Shown: one piece after another, positions 1 to 7,299 of the stretch
Position numbering within the stretch: the stretch's first letter is position 1
Layout: each line of letters starts with the position of its first letter
Source of the DNA: Gammaproteobacteria bacterium
GTDB taxonomy: Bacteria; Pseudomonadota; Gammaproteobacteria; SURF-13
DNA length: 64,000 bases
Direction of reading: 5' to 3'
Assembly: GCA_016195665.1 (NCBI GenBank)
Contig: JACPZD010000005.1
Location: 1-64,000 of the forward strand
Made by a program: the position numbers and the translations under genes
The notes under the pieces: model-generated
Told to the model about the DNA's origin: nothing
Databases searched by the model: none
What the model saw: only the letters and a program-made list of their open reading frames with translations

Positions 1-71
1 TCGGTCGGACGTTCCCCGCGCTCCAGCGCACCTAACACACGGTCACGCAAGTCTCTTGAATACGCATACAT
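1..71 (-). CDS. IS630-like transposase, N-terminal fragment (runs off the window)
   Basis: Read on the minus strand from ATG at 71, the first codons give MYAYSRDLRDRVLGALERGE, which looks like the helix-turn-helix N-terminus of IS630-family transposases. A purine-rich GGGGAGGGG lies just upstream as a ribosome binding site. Only about 23 codons are inside the window, so completeness cannot be judged. The neighbouring plus-strand reading frame has no good start, which fits insertion of the element into or beside it. The family call is an inference from a short N-terminus. Confidence 0.5.
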   Translation of the reverse strand, partial: MYAYSRDLRDRVLGALERGERPT

Positions 72-142
72 AGTCGCCCCTCCCCTATGACAGGGACACT
101 ATAACACATAAATGTAAATACTTAAATCAAAAATGCTCTAAT

Positions 143-766
143 GTGAGAAACCCGATCACCACGGTGGAAAAGGTTGTGAATTCCGTTACGACAGGGGATG
201 TAGGGAGCTTGTTACGAACTGTCGGCAATGTGGCGCAAACGATAGTGGCGCAAAAGATTGAAGAAAAAATTGCTGACAAGATAGGGATCTCACCGACCCT
301 CTTGAATGCAGGTCTGACGGGGCTTTCTATTATTGGCAATGAAGTAGCTGGGTCGAGATATACGGATAACTTTCAGGGCACCGGGCAACCTGGGTTTAAT
401 GGTGTTGGCAATCGTGGACCTATAGGCGCACCCTTTGACGCCGTCGACATTGTACTGGGCTATCAAGGTCTCCCGACCGCCTCGACAGGCGATTATATAA
501 ATGGGTCCTCTTATGCAACCAGCCCCACAGGGTATAGTGGAGGTGTGTTTGATGCTAACTATCTTGTATCCACTGGGAATGCCGTGGGGGGTAATACTTT
601 TGCACCGCCCTTCGGTACTGTTGCGCCCGGTGGGGTAAACCCTACGATAGGCGCCTATGACCTTGTGAATGGAGGGGTTTTAGGGGTAATTCCGAACCCG
701 ACTGCAATCATAAACTATAAACCCTGTACTGCGGTACATTTTTTTGATGGGTGTTATGGGAATTAG
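143..766 (+). CDS. Hypothetical Gly/Asn-rich protein, possibly 5'-truncated
   Basis: This frame is open from about position 74 but offers only a GTG (143) as start, with no convincing Shine-Dalgarno. The product of about 207 residues begins with a helical stretch (residues 1-60, alternating Val/Ile/Ala and charged residues). It then becomes rich in Gly, Asn, Pro and Tyr. No signal peptide or catalytic motif is seen and I do not recognise the family. The IS630-like transposase start lies about 70 bases upstream on the other strand, so the true 5' end may have been removed. It ends 35 bases before the lipoprotein gene on the same strand and may be co-transcribed with it. Confidence 0.4.
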   Translation: MRNPITTVEKVVNSVTTGDVGSLLRTVGNVAQTIVAQKIEEKIADKIGISPTLLNAGLTGLSIIGNEVAGSRYTDNFQGTGQPGFNGVGNRGPIGAPFDAVDIVLGYQGLPTASTGDYINGSSYATSPTGYSGGVFDANYLVSTGNAVGGNTFAPPFGTVAPGGVNPTIGAYDLVNGGVLGVIPNPTAIINYKPCTAVHFFDGCYGN

Positions 767-800
767 AGAAGTCTGTTTTAAGTTAGAACAGAAAATCATC

Positions 801-1373
801 ATGCTGAGAAACTGCTTTATGTTTTTGATAACATTTTCTCTAGCTGTGAACCTATATGGTTGTTACGGTATGGCGCACTATCAAAGTCCCCCCTCCGCTG
901 TTTTAACTGATGGCACTGGCGTCGCACCAGTCAAGCCAGATGAGTTCGAAGTTAAATCTGATAAATACCAACGGTATCAGGCTTCGTTCGACTTTAAACC
1001 GCCGAAGCCTTCTGAAAGCCTGAGAAATATGGTAGAAGTTAGAAAGGAGGAAATCTGGAAGATTACACACGTCATCGGATCGAGATACATAATTCAGTCA
1101 GATGAATACAATGAACGCCAGTGCCAATACCTCAACAGTCTAGGCAAAGGCACTGGAGGGTTCGTAAACATCTTTGGTGTATGCCTCAGCGATTATGACT
1201 ACGGTATTTACATCACAGCAGACGGAAAAGTCAACGGTGGCTGGGAGTTACTCCCAAGCGATCGTATAATGGGCGCTAATCGCTATATGTACATGCATTG
1301 GGAAGAGACAAAAAATGAGGGTTGGCCACGCGGCGTGGTGTTCGAACCAACAAAATCACTACCCTTCCATTAG
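801..1373 (+). CDS. Hypothetical lipoprotein
   Basis: From ATG 801 the protein of about 190 residues starts MLRNCFMFLITFSLAVNLYG and then Cys. This is a hydrophobic signal peptide followed by a lipobox (L-Y-G-C), so it should be lipid-anchored after signal peptidase II cleavage. An in-frame ATG at 744 would put extra residues before the signal sequence and is less likely. The mature part is Lys/Pro/Tyr-rich with no recognised domain. The last 133 bases of the gene and 71 bases beyond are duplicated at 1671-1874. Function unknown. Confidence 0.6.
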   Translation: MLRNCFMFLITFSLAVNLYGCYGMAHYQSPPSAVLTDGTGVAPVKPDEFEVKSDKYQRYQASFDFKPPKPSESLRNMVEVRKEEIWKITHVIGSRYIIQSDEYNERQCQYLNSLGKGTGGFVNIFGVCLSDYDYGIYITADGKVNGGWELLPSDRIMGANRYMYMHWEETKNEGWPRGVVFEPTKSLPFH

Positions 1374-1444
1374 GAACAGCGCCTAAAGGGTCACAATGTG
1401 CCACCCCCGGTTTTCCGGACACCCAGATAAGGGGATAGGCTTAC
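1241..1444 (+). repeat. 204-bp direct repeat, copy 1 (3' end of lipoprotein gene)
   Basis: Positions 1241-1444 recur at 1671-1874 with one visible mismatch (ggaacagc versus ggagcagc after the stop codon). The unit contains the last codons of the lipoprotein gene and its downstream flank. The near-identity indicates a recent segmental duplication. Confidence 0.9.
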
Positions 1445-1456
1445 TAAGCCGGTAGG

Positions 1457-1484
1457 GTGGGCAAACATCTTTTTGTTTGCCCAC
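1457..1484. terminator. Hairpin after the lipoprotein gene
   Basis: GTGGGCAAACA at 1457-1467 pairs perfectly with TGTTTGCCCAC at 1474-1484 around a short T-rich loop. It lies 84 bases after the lipoprotein stop and may act as a terminator. The GTAGGGTGGGCA lead-in is the same motif that opens the 29-bp inverted repeat at 37594, so it is also a dispersed repeat. Confidence 0.5.
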
Positions 1485-1536
1485 GCGTATCGAATGAACG
1501 TGATGCATGATGGACGGTGAATTTTATAGTGTCGGA

Positions 1537-1705
1537 TTCTTCGGGCCTTTACCGCGCGGGCACAAAAACCGTGCCCACCCTACTACTGGGAATTACTCCC
1601 AAGCGATCGTATAATGGGCGCTTCTTCGGGCCTTTACCGCGCGGGCACAAAAACCGTGCCCACCCTACTACTGGGAGTTACTCCCAAGCGATCGTATAAT
1701 GGGCG
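1537..1705 (+). repeat. Tandem duplication of about 84 bp
   Basis: A unit beginning ttcttcgggcctttaccgcg occurs at 1537-1621 and again at 1622-1705. It contains an inverted pair (gcgggcac / gtgcccaccc) and ends in a copy of the ctgggagttactcccaagcg sequence from the lipoprotein gene. The first unit carries a 37-base fragment of that gene and the second runs into the full 204-bp repeat. The short frame through it (1517-1699) is a product of the repeats and not a gene. The wider stretch 1374-2013 contains only these duplications. Confidence 0.8.
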
Positions 1706-1874
1706 CTAATCGCTATATGTACATGCATTGGGAAGAGACAAAAAATGAGGGTTGGCCACGCGGCGTGGTGTTCGAACCAACAAAATCACTACCCTTCCAT
1801 TAGGAGCAGCGCCTAAAGGGTCACAATGTGCCACCCCCGGTTTTCCGGACACCCAGATAAGGGGATAGGCTTAC
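1671..1874 (+). repeat. 204-bp direct repeat, copy 2
   Basis: This is the second copy of 1241-1444. It includes a truncated, promoterless 3' end of the lipoprotein gene (stop at about 1801-1803) and its flank. No functional gene is present. Confidence 0.9.
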
Positions 1875-2013
1875 GAAGTGAGATGCCTCTAGTGTATGCG
1901 GCTCAATGAATCGCCGGGCCGATTTTGCTTCTCAAGCGGACGGTAGATAAGCTGCCAATTGGACGGTCTGAAGACTTCCAATTGGACGATAGTCAGGGTT
2001 GCAATGGGACGCT

Positions 2014-3232
2014 ATGGGAACCGATCCGCTGTATCCGCGCTATCTGTTGCCCCGCCTGCGGGAAGCCTTGGCGGCACGGACCGCGCCAATGCGGCAAGAC
2101 CACGCTTGCGCGGATGCTGGGCAAGCGCTACGCCTACTACACCTTTGACGACCGCGATCTGTTGGCGGCCGCCAAACGGGACCCGGTCGGCTTTGTCGAG
2201 CGGTTGCCCGCGCGGGTCATTCTTGATGAAGTGCAGCACGCGCCGGAACTCTTTGCGGAGTTGAAGCAGGCAATCGACTGGCAGCGGCAGCCGGGACGTT
2301 TCGTGTTGACCGGCTCCGCGAATGTGCTGCTGCTGCCCCGGCTGTCGGATTCGCTGGCCGGGCGGATGGAGATTCTGCCGCTCTACCCGCTGGCGCAGAG
2401 CGAGCTGGCCCGCAAGCCGTCCGGTTTTCTGGATCAGGTATTTAGCGGGAAGCTTGCCGGATATCACGCTGAGAGACTGGGAAAGGAACTGGCGGCGCGC
2501 ATCGTGGCTGGCGGATTTCCTGAACCGTTGCAGCGCGCCACCGCGGCGCGGCGGCGCGCCTGGTACGACAATTACGTTGATACCCTGATCCAGCGTGATA
2601 TCCGTGAGCTCTCCCACATTCAGCATGGCGACATCATCCCCAAGTTACTGCGGCTGCTAGCCAACCACACGGGGCAGTTGCTCAATATCAGTGAGCTGGC
2701 CAAAGCCTTTCAATTGAGCCGTCACACGATTGACGGGTATGTGGCGCTGCTGCGCCAAGTCTTTCTTGTGGATTTCCTGTCGCCCTGGTTCAGTAACCGC
2801 AACAAACGTCTGGTCAAGACGTCGAAGATTCATATGCTAGACACGGGTCTCGCCTGCGCGCTTATGCAACTTAATCAAGCCCGGATCGAACAGCAGCCGG
2901 CGGTATTCGGCCAAGTTCTGGAGTCGTTTGTTTACGGCGAACTGCGCAAACAGGCGAGCTGGCGGTCTGAGTCCCTGGAGTTTCATTATTATCGTGATAA
3001 GGACCAATACGAGGTGGACATGGTGCTGGAAGATTCCTCCGGCCGGTTCGTGGGCATAGAAGTCAAGGCGGCCGCCAGCATCGCCGAATCCGACTTCCGC
3101 GGTTTGCGCCGATTCCAACGACAGATAGGCAAGCGCTTTTCGGCAGGCGTGGTGCTGTACGACGGCAGGCAGGTATTGTCCTTCGGTGAGGGCCTGTTTG
3201 CAGCGCCTGTGAGTGTACTGTGGGCGATATAG
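2014..3232 (+). pseudogene. AAA ATPase with DUF4143 domain, frameshifted/deleted near the P-loop
   Basis: The family binds ATP through an N-terminal AAA_14 domain and carries a C-terminal nuclease-like DUF4143 domain. ATG 2014 opens a frame reading MGTDPLYPRYLLPRLREALA, the usual family N-terminus. The P-loop GPRQCGKTT (about 2078-2104) and everything after it, including DEVQHAP (Walker B region) and LTGSANVLLL (sensor), lie in another frame. The hydrophobic strand normally between these blocks is missing, so a short out-of-frame deletion is the simplest explanation. A continuous frame from upstream (1925) exists but its first 50 residues look unrelated. The C-terminal part is complete and ends at 3232. 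Probably non-functional, unless translation starts unusually. Confidence 0.65.
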
Positions 3233-3248
3233 TCATTGATACCCACTT

Positions 3249-4091
3249 ATGAGCCGGTCCTCTACTCTTTCGGTTGCGATTGTTTGCTATCGCCCCGATA
3301 TTTCTTTGCTAAGCAAAACGATTGAGAGTGTCAATGCAGCAATCGGGTATGCACAAGACAGGGGTGAATTGGGCGAAACAGCGTTATGGTTGATTGACAA
3401 TGGTCCGCATCAGGAGGGGGAGACTACTGATATCACAAGCTTGTTGCGTGGTGAACGGGTACAGCTAAACGGTGTGCCTGTAGAGGTAATCAGGTGCGAA
3501 GAAAATCTGGGCTATGGACGAGGCCATAATCTCGCCATCCGGCGCACCAGCAAGGACTATCATTTGATATTGAATCCAGACGTCATCTTGGCGGAAGACG
3601 CGCTGTCCCAGGCCCTCGCTTTTATGGGAGCACATTCCGATGTCGGCCTGCTGGCGCCGGCGGTGACCGGAGAAGATGGCGCACCGCACTATTTATGTAA
3701 ACGCTACCCTGCTGTGTTCGATCTTCTGTTGCGCGGTTTTGCTCCGCGAGCCGTTCAGCGCTTGTTTCGAAAGCGCCTTGCTTATTATGAGATGAGGGAT
3801 GTGCTCAATACTGCGACGGCATTGGATGTGCCCATGGTGAGCGGTAGTTTTATGTTTTTCAGGCGCCCCGTGCTTTCAAAGCTGGGGGGCTTCACGGATG
3901 ATCTGTTTCTGTACTTTGAAGATTTCGATCTCTCTCAAAGAACGCGTGAAATAGCGCGCACCGCCTACGTGCCCGCCGTCCGCATCCGGCATTTTGGAGG
4001 TAACGCGGCAAAGAAGGGGATGGCTCACGTCTGGATGTTCATTAAATCCGCTTTTATTTTCTACAATAAGCATGGATGGAGATGGTGGTAA
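3249..4091 (+). CDS. GT2 family glycosyltransferase (rhamnosyltransferase-like)
   Basis: The 280-residue protein has the GT-A order of family 2 enzymes: N-terminal SVAIVCYRPD, an LIDNG strand, then NLGYGRGHNLAIR and a DxD-like LILNPDVIL near residue 115. The C-terminal acceptor side contains GGFTDDLFLYFEDFDLSQR. This pattern is typical of WbbL-type transferases that add deoxyhexoses to cell-surface glycans at the cytoplasmic membrane. It starts at ATG 3249 just after the broken ATPase. It converges with the minus-strand surface cluster, and the two stop codons abut at 4091/4092. Substrate cannot be told from sequence. Confidence 0.85.
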   Translation: MSRSSTLSVAIVCYRPDISLLSKTIESVNAAIGYAQDRGELGETALWLIDNGPHQEGETTDITSLLRGERVQLNGVPVEVIRCEENLGYGRGHNLAIRRTSKDYHLILNPDVILAEDALSQALAFMGAHSDVGLLAPAVTGEDGAPHYLCKRYPAVFDLLLRGFAPRAVQRLFRKRLAYYEMRDVLNTATALDVPMVSGSFMFFRRPVLSKLGGFTDDLFLYFEDFDLSQRTREIARTAYVPAVRIRHFGGNAAKKGMAHVWMFIKSAFIFYNKHGWRWW

Positions 4092-5969
4092 TCAGAGATT
4101 CCCGATAGATTTGTTTTCCCGGCAGTAGCTCCATAACTCAGGCCATACATTCAGCGCACTGCCGTAACGTTGTAATACATCGCGCGTCCCCTCACTACCG
4201 AGCCGGCCTGCCGACAGTTCTGCCTGATTTGATGGATTAACGTCATCGGACGGAGTGGATGTGCCGTTGGCGGTGATGATGCGTTGCAGGTCTTTGATCC
4301 AGTAGTCCGGCGCATCGGGATGTTCCTGCAGACGATTGTGCAGGCGTCGTATCACGTCAGCCCGCATGGATAGCCTGTGTTCCTGGAGAGCGGTCTTGAA
4401 GGTGCTCTCATCGGCGTCGGCAATGTCGAGATAAAGCGTTGCGAGGGTATGGAGGCGTTGCGCAGTGTGCCCGGCCAGGCAACGCGGCGCATCGCGCAGG
4501 GCAAGATCGGCGAGATAACCGAGCACGTTCGGCCTGGCGGCTCTGTCCAGGGCGTCCCTATCCCAGCGGCGCGGCGGTTCGGGAAGGTGTAACAACCCCC
4601 ACGAAAACTCAAGCACGAGCATATCGGGATAAAGATATTGTGTGGCGGCGCCGAACAATGCGTCTTCGTTGCCGAACTCGGGCGCGGTGGGCGGGAGCAG
4701 GCGGCGATTATCCAGGCCCATGGCGGTCGTCGTCATGAGGCCTTTGGAGGTTGCGAAATGCAGGCCCGGATGGCCCCACCACAGTGTGCGGGAACTGCTG
4801 TTGTGCAGGTAGTCGGCCTCGCTGGCGATAAAGCGTTGCCAGGAATCCTTATCCAGATCGAATAACCAGCCTGGAGAATTGATGCCGGGATCGCCGAAGC
4901 TTCCGGCGACTGTTAATAATACCGGCGAGGCTTTGGCCACGCGCGATATTTCGTGGGGTTGCAGGCGGCTTACCGATGCCTGTGTCAGAGTGCCCCCGGA
5001 AAAATGCCCCAGCGCCTGCGTCAGGGTTGCGCCGAGTATTTCTTGATGCTGAGCGATAGGGTCTATGTCGGCAATCTGATTACGTTTCAGCAGCTCGTCA
5101 CGATCAGGATAAAAATTAACCTGCCGCTCACGGCCGGAGATTTCTACTGCGGACGTGTGATGCGGGGACTTATACGCCACAGGCAGGGCGTCGTCATCGA
5201 ACATGACGAAGCGTTCGCCGGCGCTCAGCAATAAAGCATAGTTCCAGGTGCGGCCATAGGACGCCGCGCCGTAACCCGGAGTCGCATTCAAAAGCCATTG
5301 TATCGTTGGCGCATGCTGCGGGAACTTCCGGCATAGAGTTTCCGTAAAGCGCTGCTGGGAAGTTTGGCCGTAGTAGGCGACGTTCAAGCTCTGCGCGGCG
5401 AACTCTGCTACGGATTGGTTATTCTGCTGTTGCTGTTCTGAAGACTTGGAGTCGTCGAGGATGATATAGCGATAATGATTTTTGAAGCGCTTTTCATTAT
5501 CCAGGAAACTGTTTAATAGCCGGCGCAATTGCTCAGGGCGGTCGCAGGCACGCACCATTACGCTATGCAAGGGGCCCGCGCTGTATGGAACGGCCGGTAT
5601 GGACAGCTCGCGGACAATATCCATGGCGCTGGTCATGAAGCCTTGGGTAGAGAGCGAGTCCAGGATGCGTCGCACCTCGGCGGCTTGATCTGCGAGTGCG
5701 GGGACAAGGCCGGTTACCCGGCTGACGTGATCGTCGAGGCTGCGGAATTCGCGGCACAACTGCAGGGTGTTTAATACATCCAGACCCACCGCAACTTCGG
5801 CGCCGGTGCGCTTGCTTCGCAGCAGACAGTGACTTGCAGAGAGCGGGAAGACGTGGCAGTCATCTAACGCTATTAAAGGCACGCTATTTCCTTTAGGTGC
5901 AGCAGATACAACCGTTGGAGCCTGGCTCCATGAATAATCCAGTGTCGTTTCGGGCTTTTCTTGATTCAT
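4092..5969 (-). CDS. PqqD-like domain fused to a DxD glycosyltransferase-like protein
   Basis: ATG 5969 is preceded by AAGGA at good spacing, so the longer frame reaching 6173 is rejected. The protein has about 625 residues. Roughly residues 25-110 (VPLIALDDCHVFPLSASHCL and on to LDSLSTQGFM) look like a PqqD/RRE-type winged-helix domain. A GT-A-like region follows: HSVMVRACDRPEQLRRLLNS, YIILDDS and RFVMFDDDALP, the last a DxD-type metal site. The remaining 300 residues are unrecognised. It is the last gene of a minus-strand run behind exosortase H and its partner. A role in glycosylating a sorted surface protein is an inference. Confidence 0.6.
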   Translation of the reverse strand: MNQEKPETTLDYSWSQAPTVVSAAPKGNSVPLIALDDCHVFPLSASHCLLRSKRTGAEVAVGLDVLNTLQLCREFRSLDDHVSRVTGLVPALADQAAEVRRILDSLSTQGFMTSAMDIVRELSIPAVPYSAGPLHSVMVRACDRPEQLRRLLNSFLDNEKRFKNHYRYIILDDSKSSEQQQQNNQSVAEFAAQSLNVAYYGQTSQQRFTETLCRKFPQHAPTIQWLLNATPGYGAASYGRTWNYALLLSAGERFVMFDDDALPVAYKSPHHTSAVEISGRERQVNFYPDRDELLKRNQIADIDPIAQHQEILGATLTQALGHFSGGTLTQASVSRLQPHEISRVAKASPVLLTVAGSFGDPGINSPGWLFDLDKDSWQRFIASEADYLHNSSSRTLWWGHPGLHFATSKGLMTTTAMGLDNRRLLPPTAPEFGNEDALFGAATQYLYPDMLVLEFSWGLLHLPEPPRRWDRDALDRAARPNVLGYLADLALRDAPRCLAGHTAQRLHTLATLYLDIADADESTFKTALQEHRLSMRADVIRRLHNRLQEHPDAPDYWIKDLQRIITANGTSTPSDDVNPSNQAELSAGRLGSEGTRDVLQRYGSALNVWPELWSYCRENKSIGNL

Positions 5970-6028
5970 AGAGTTCCTTGATGGTGGGGCGCGAGGGAGA
6001 ACTAATGAGTTGAGGGCGCCCTCAACTC

Positions 6029-6637
6029 TCAGGTCCCTGTTACGGGCTGAGAGCGGTCCAGCAGCCTGTTCAGAAAACTTCGATTCATGGCGATCCATAA
6101 GACAGCGGTGGAGATGGGCGGCAGGATGAGGTAGCCGAATTGGTAGCCGAGTGCGATGCCTTCGCGGGTCCATTGCGGGAAGTTTACTTGCGTTGCGACA
6201 GTCGGACCGAGATCGAAGGCCACTGTTTTTAGAAATTCAAAACAAACGCCCCAGGCCTGAAAGGGCAGCAGGCCCACATAAGCAATAAAGAGCTTGCTCC
6301 AGGAAACGCTCAAGCCTTCGACAGCGAACAGCAATGCTATCAGTAAGGGGAGGCTATAGCCGTAAATGAGCGGGTTGATTTCAACGACGATAAGGCCCTT
6401 ACCCTGTTGCGGCTGCGCCGCTGGTATCTCGGCTTCGAAGGGTGTGACGAAAGTGAGTTTGTGATCGCCCAGCTCGACGTTGGTCAGCAGATGGGTGGTA
6501 GATTGCTGCAAGGCGAACTTGGATATCGTTGCCAAAGGCAGGTTAAGCAGGTTGGCGGCCTGGTACCAGAACACAAAGCTAAGCGGCAGCCAGATCAGCG
6601 TCCTCAATAGAAATGCATAGAGCGGGTTAGAAGGCAT
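6029..6637 (-). CDS. Exosortase H-associated membrane protein
   Basis: The 202-residue protein has an N-terminal membrane helix (TLIWLPLSFVFWYQAANLL), a periplasmic-like segment around residues 45-85, then three or four more hydrophobic helices. This size and layout, with an 11-base overlap with the upstream exosortase H frame, match the membrane protein usually encoded next to xrtH. Its biochemical job is not known. It probably works with exosortase H in processing IPTL-type C-terminal sorting signals. The gap of 59 bases to the PqqD-like gene suggests one operon. Confidence 0.8.
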   Translation of the reverse strand: MPSNPLYAFLLRTLIWLPLSFVFWYQAANLLNLPLATISKFALQQSTTHLLTNVELGDHKLTFVTPFEAEIPAAQPQQGKGLIVVEINPLIYGYSLPLLIALLFAVEGLSVSWSKLFIAYVGLLPFQAWGVCFEFLKTVAFDLGPTVATQVNFPQWTREGIALGYQFGYLILPPISTAVLWIAMNRSFLNRLLDRSQPVTGT

Positions 6638-7121
6638 GGGCGGTGTTACGCGGCAACATCCGTATCCAGACCAGCCAGACGATCATCGCGTCGAGCATGA
6701 TGAGCGCCTGCCAGATATACAGGTGCGCCCAATCAAACGCCTCGCGGTCCCATTGTCCAATGTAAAACAGGCTGATGATGCGCACCAGGTTGAGGCCCTG
6801 GATGGCGAGAAAGCCGATGGCGAAGCCGATCAGCTTGTGCCACGCGGAGGCGGGAAAGGCGAGGATGGCGGCGAGCAGGATGAGCGTGGCCTCTACCCCA
6901 TTGCAGCCGGCGACTATCTCTACGCCAAAGCCGGTGCGGATGCTTTGGATAATAACGCCGCCGGAGCGGACATCGCTGTCAAACAATTGCATGAGCCAGG
7001 CGCTGATCTTGGCCAGCAACCCCGTCCAGGGGATGATGACGGCCTGCTGCACCGGCTGGAGTATCTCCACGGTGAACAGAACTATGAGCAGCAAAAGAAA
7101 AATGGCGAAGAAGCGAAACAT
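6627..7121 (-). CDS. xrtH: Exosortase H (IPTLxxWG-CTERM sorting protease/transpeptidase)
   Basis: The 164-residue integral membrane protein carries the exosortase catalytic triad motifs. AGCNGVEA holds the nucleophilic Cys (about residue 72), NLVRI the conserved Arg (about 112), and WAHLYIWQ the His (about 133). The short length with no C-terminal extension fits the H subfamily, which cleaves proteins ending in an IPTL-type signal, a transmembrane helix and basic residues. No protein with such a tail is visible in this window, so the substrates must be encoded elsewhere. It is the first gene of the minus-strand surface operon. Confidence 0.85.
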   Translation of the reverse strand: MFRFFAIFLLLLIVLFTVEILQPVQQAVIIPWTGLLAKISAWLMQLFDSDVRSGGVIIQSIRTGFGVEIVAGCNGVEATLILLAAILAFPASAWHKLIGFAIGFLAIQGLNLVRIISLFYIGQWDREAFDWAHLYIWQALIMLDAMIVWLVWIRMLPRNTAHAF

Positions 7122-7189
7122 GGATGAGTTAGTATTATCTCGTGCTGTAATGTTGCTAAAAACTACGATAGTAATACCTCATAAAGCAA

Positions 7190-7229
7190 CACCCTCCCCC
7201 CAGCCCCTTCCCGTCAAGGGAGGGGGATA
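7190..7229 (-). terminator. G/C-rich hairpin between addA-like gene and xrtH
   Basis: CCCTCCC and GGGAGGG arms flank a short spacer about 70 bases after the addA-like stop, in the minus-strand direction of transcription. It could terminate the addBA transcript or be one of the dispersed GC hairpins of this genome. The arms are imperfect and no strong U-tract follows. Confidence 0.4.
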
Positions 7230-7299
7230 TTTTTCCGAGGGGCTTTGTTTACGAATTCATCGGTACAGGCGCCATCGTACAAGGGTGTGGTGTTCTAGT

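Noticed and set aside
1517-1699. A 60-codon frame in the duplicated region
   Set aside because: It is made of the tandem repeat unit read through; no ribosome binding site or conserved sequence.
5970-6173. N-terminal 68-codon extension of the PqqD-like fusion protein
   Set aside because: The extension overlaps the end of the exosortase H partner gene, and a clear AAGGA precedes the ATG at 5969.
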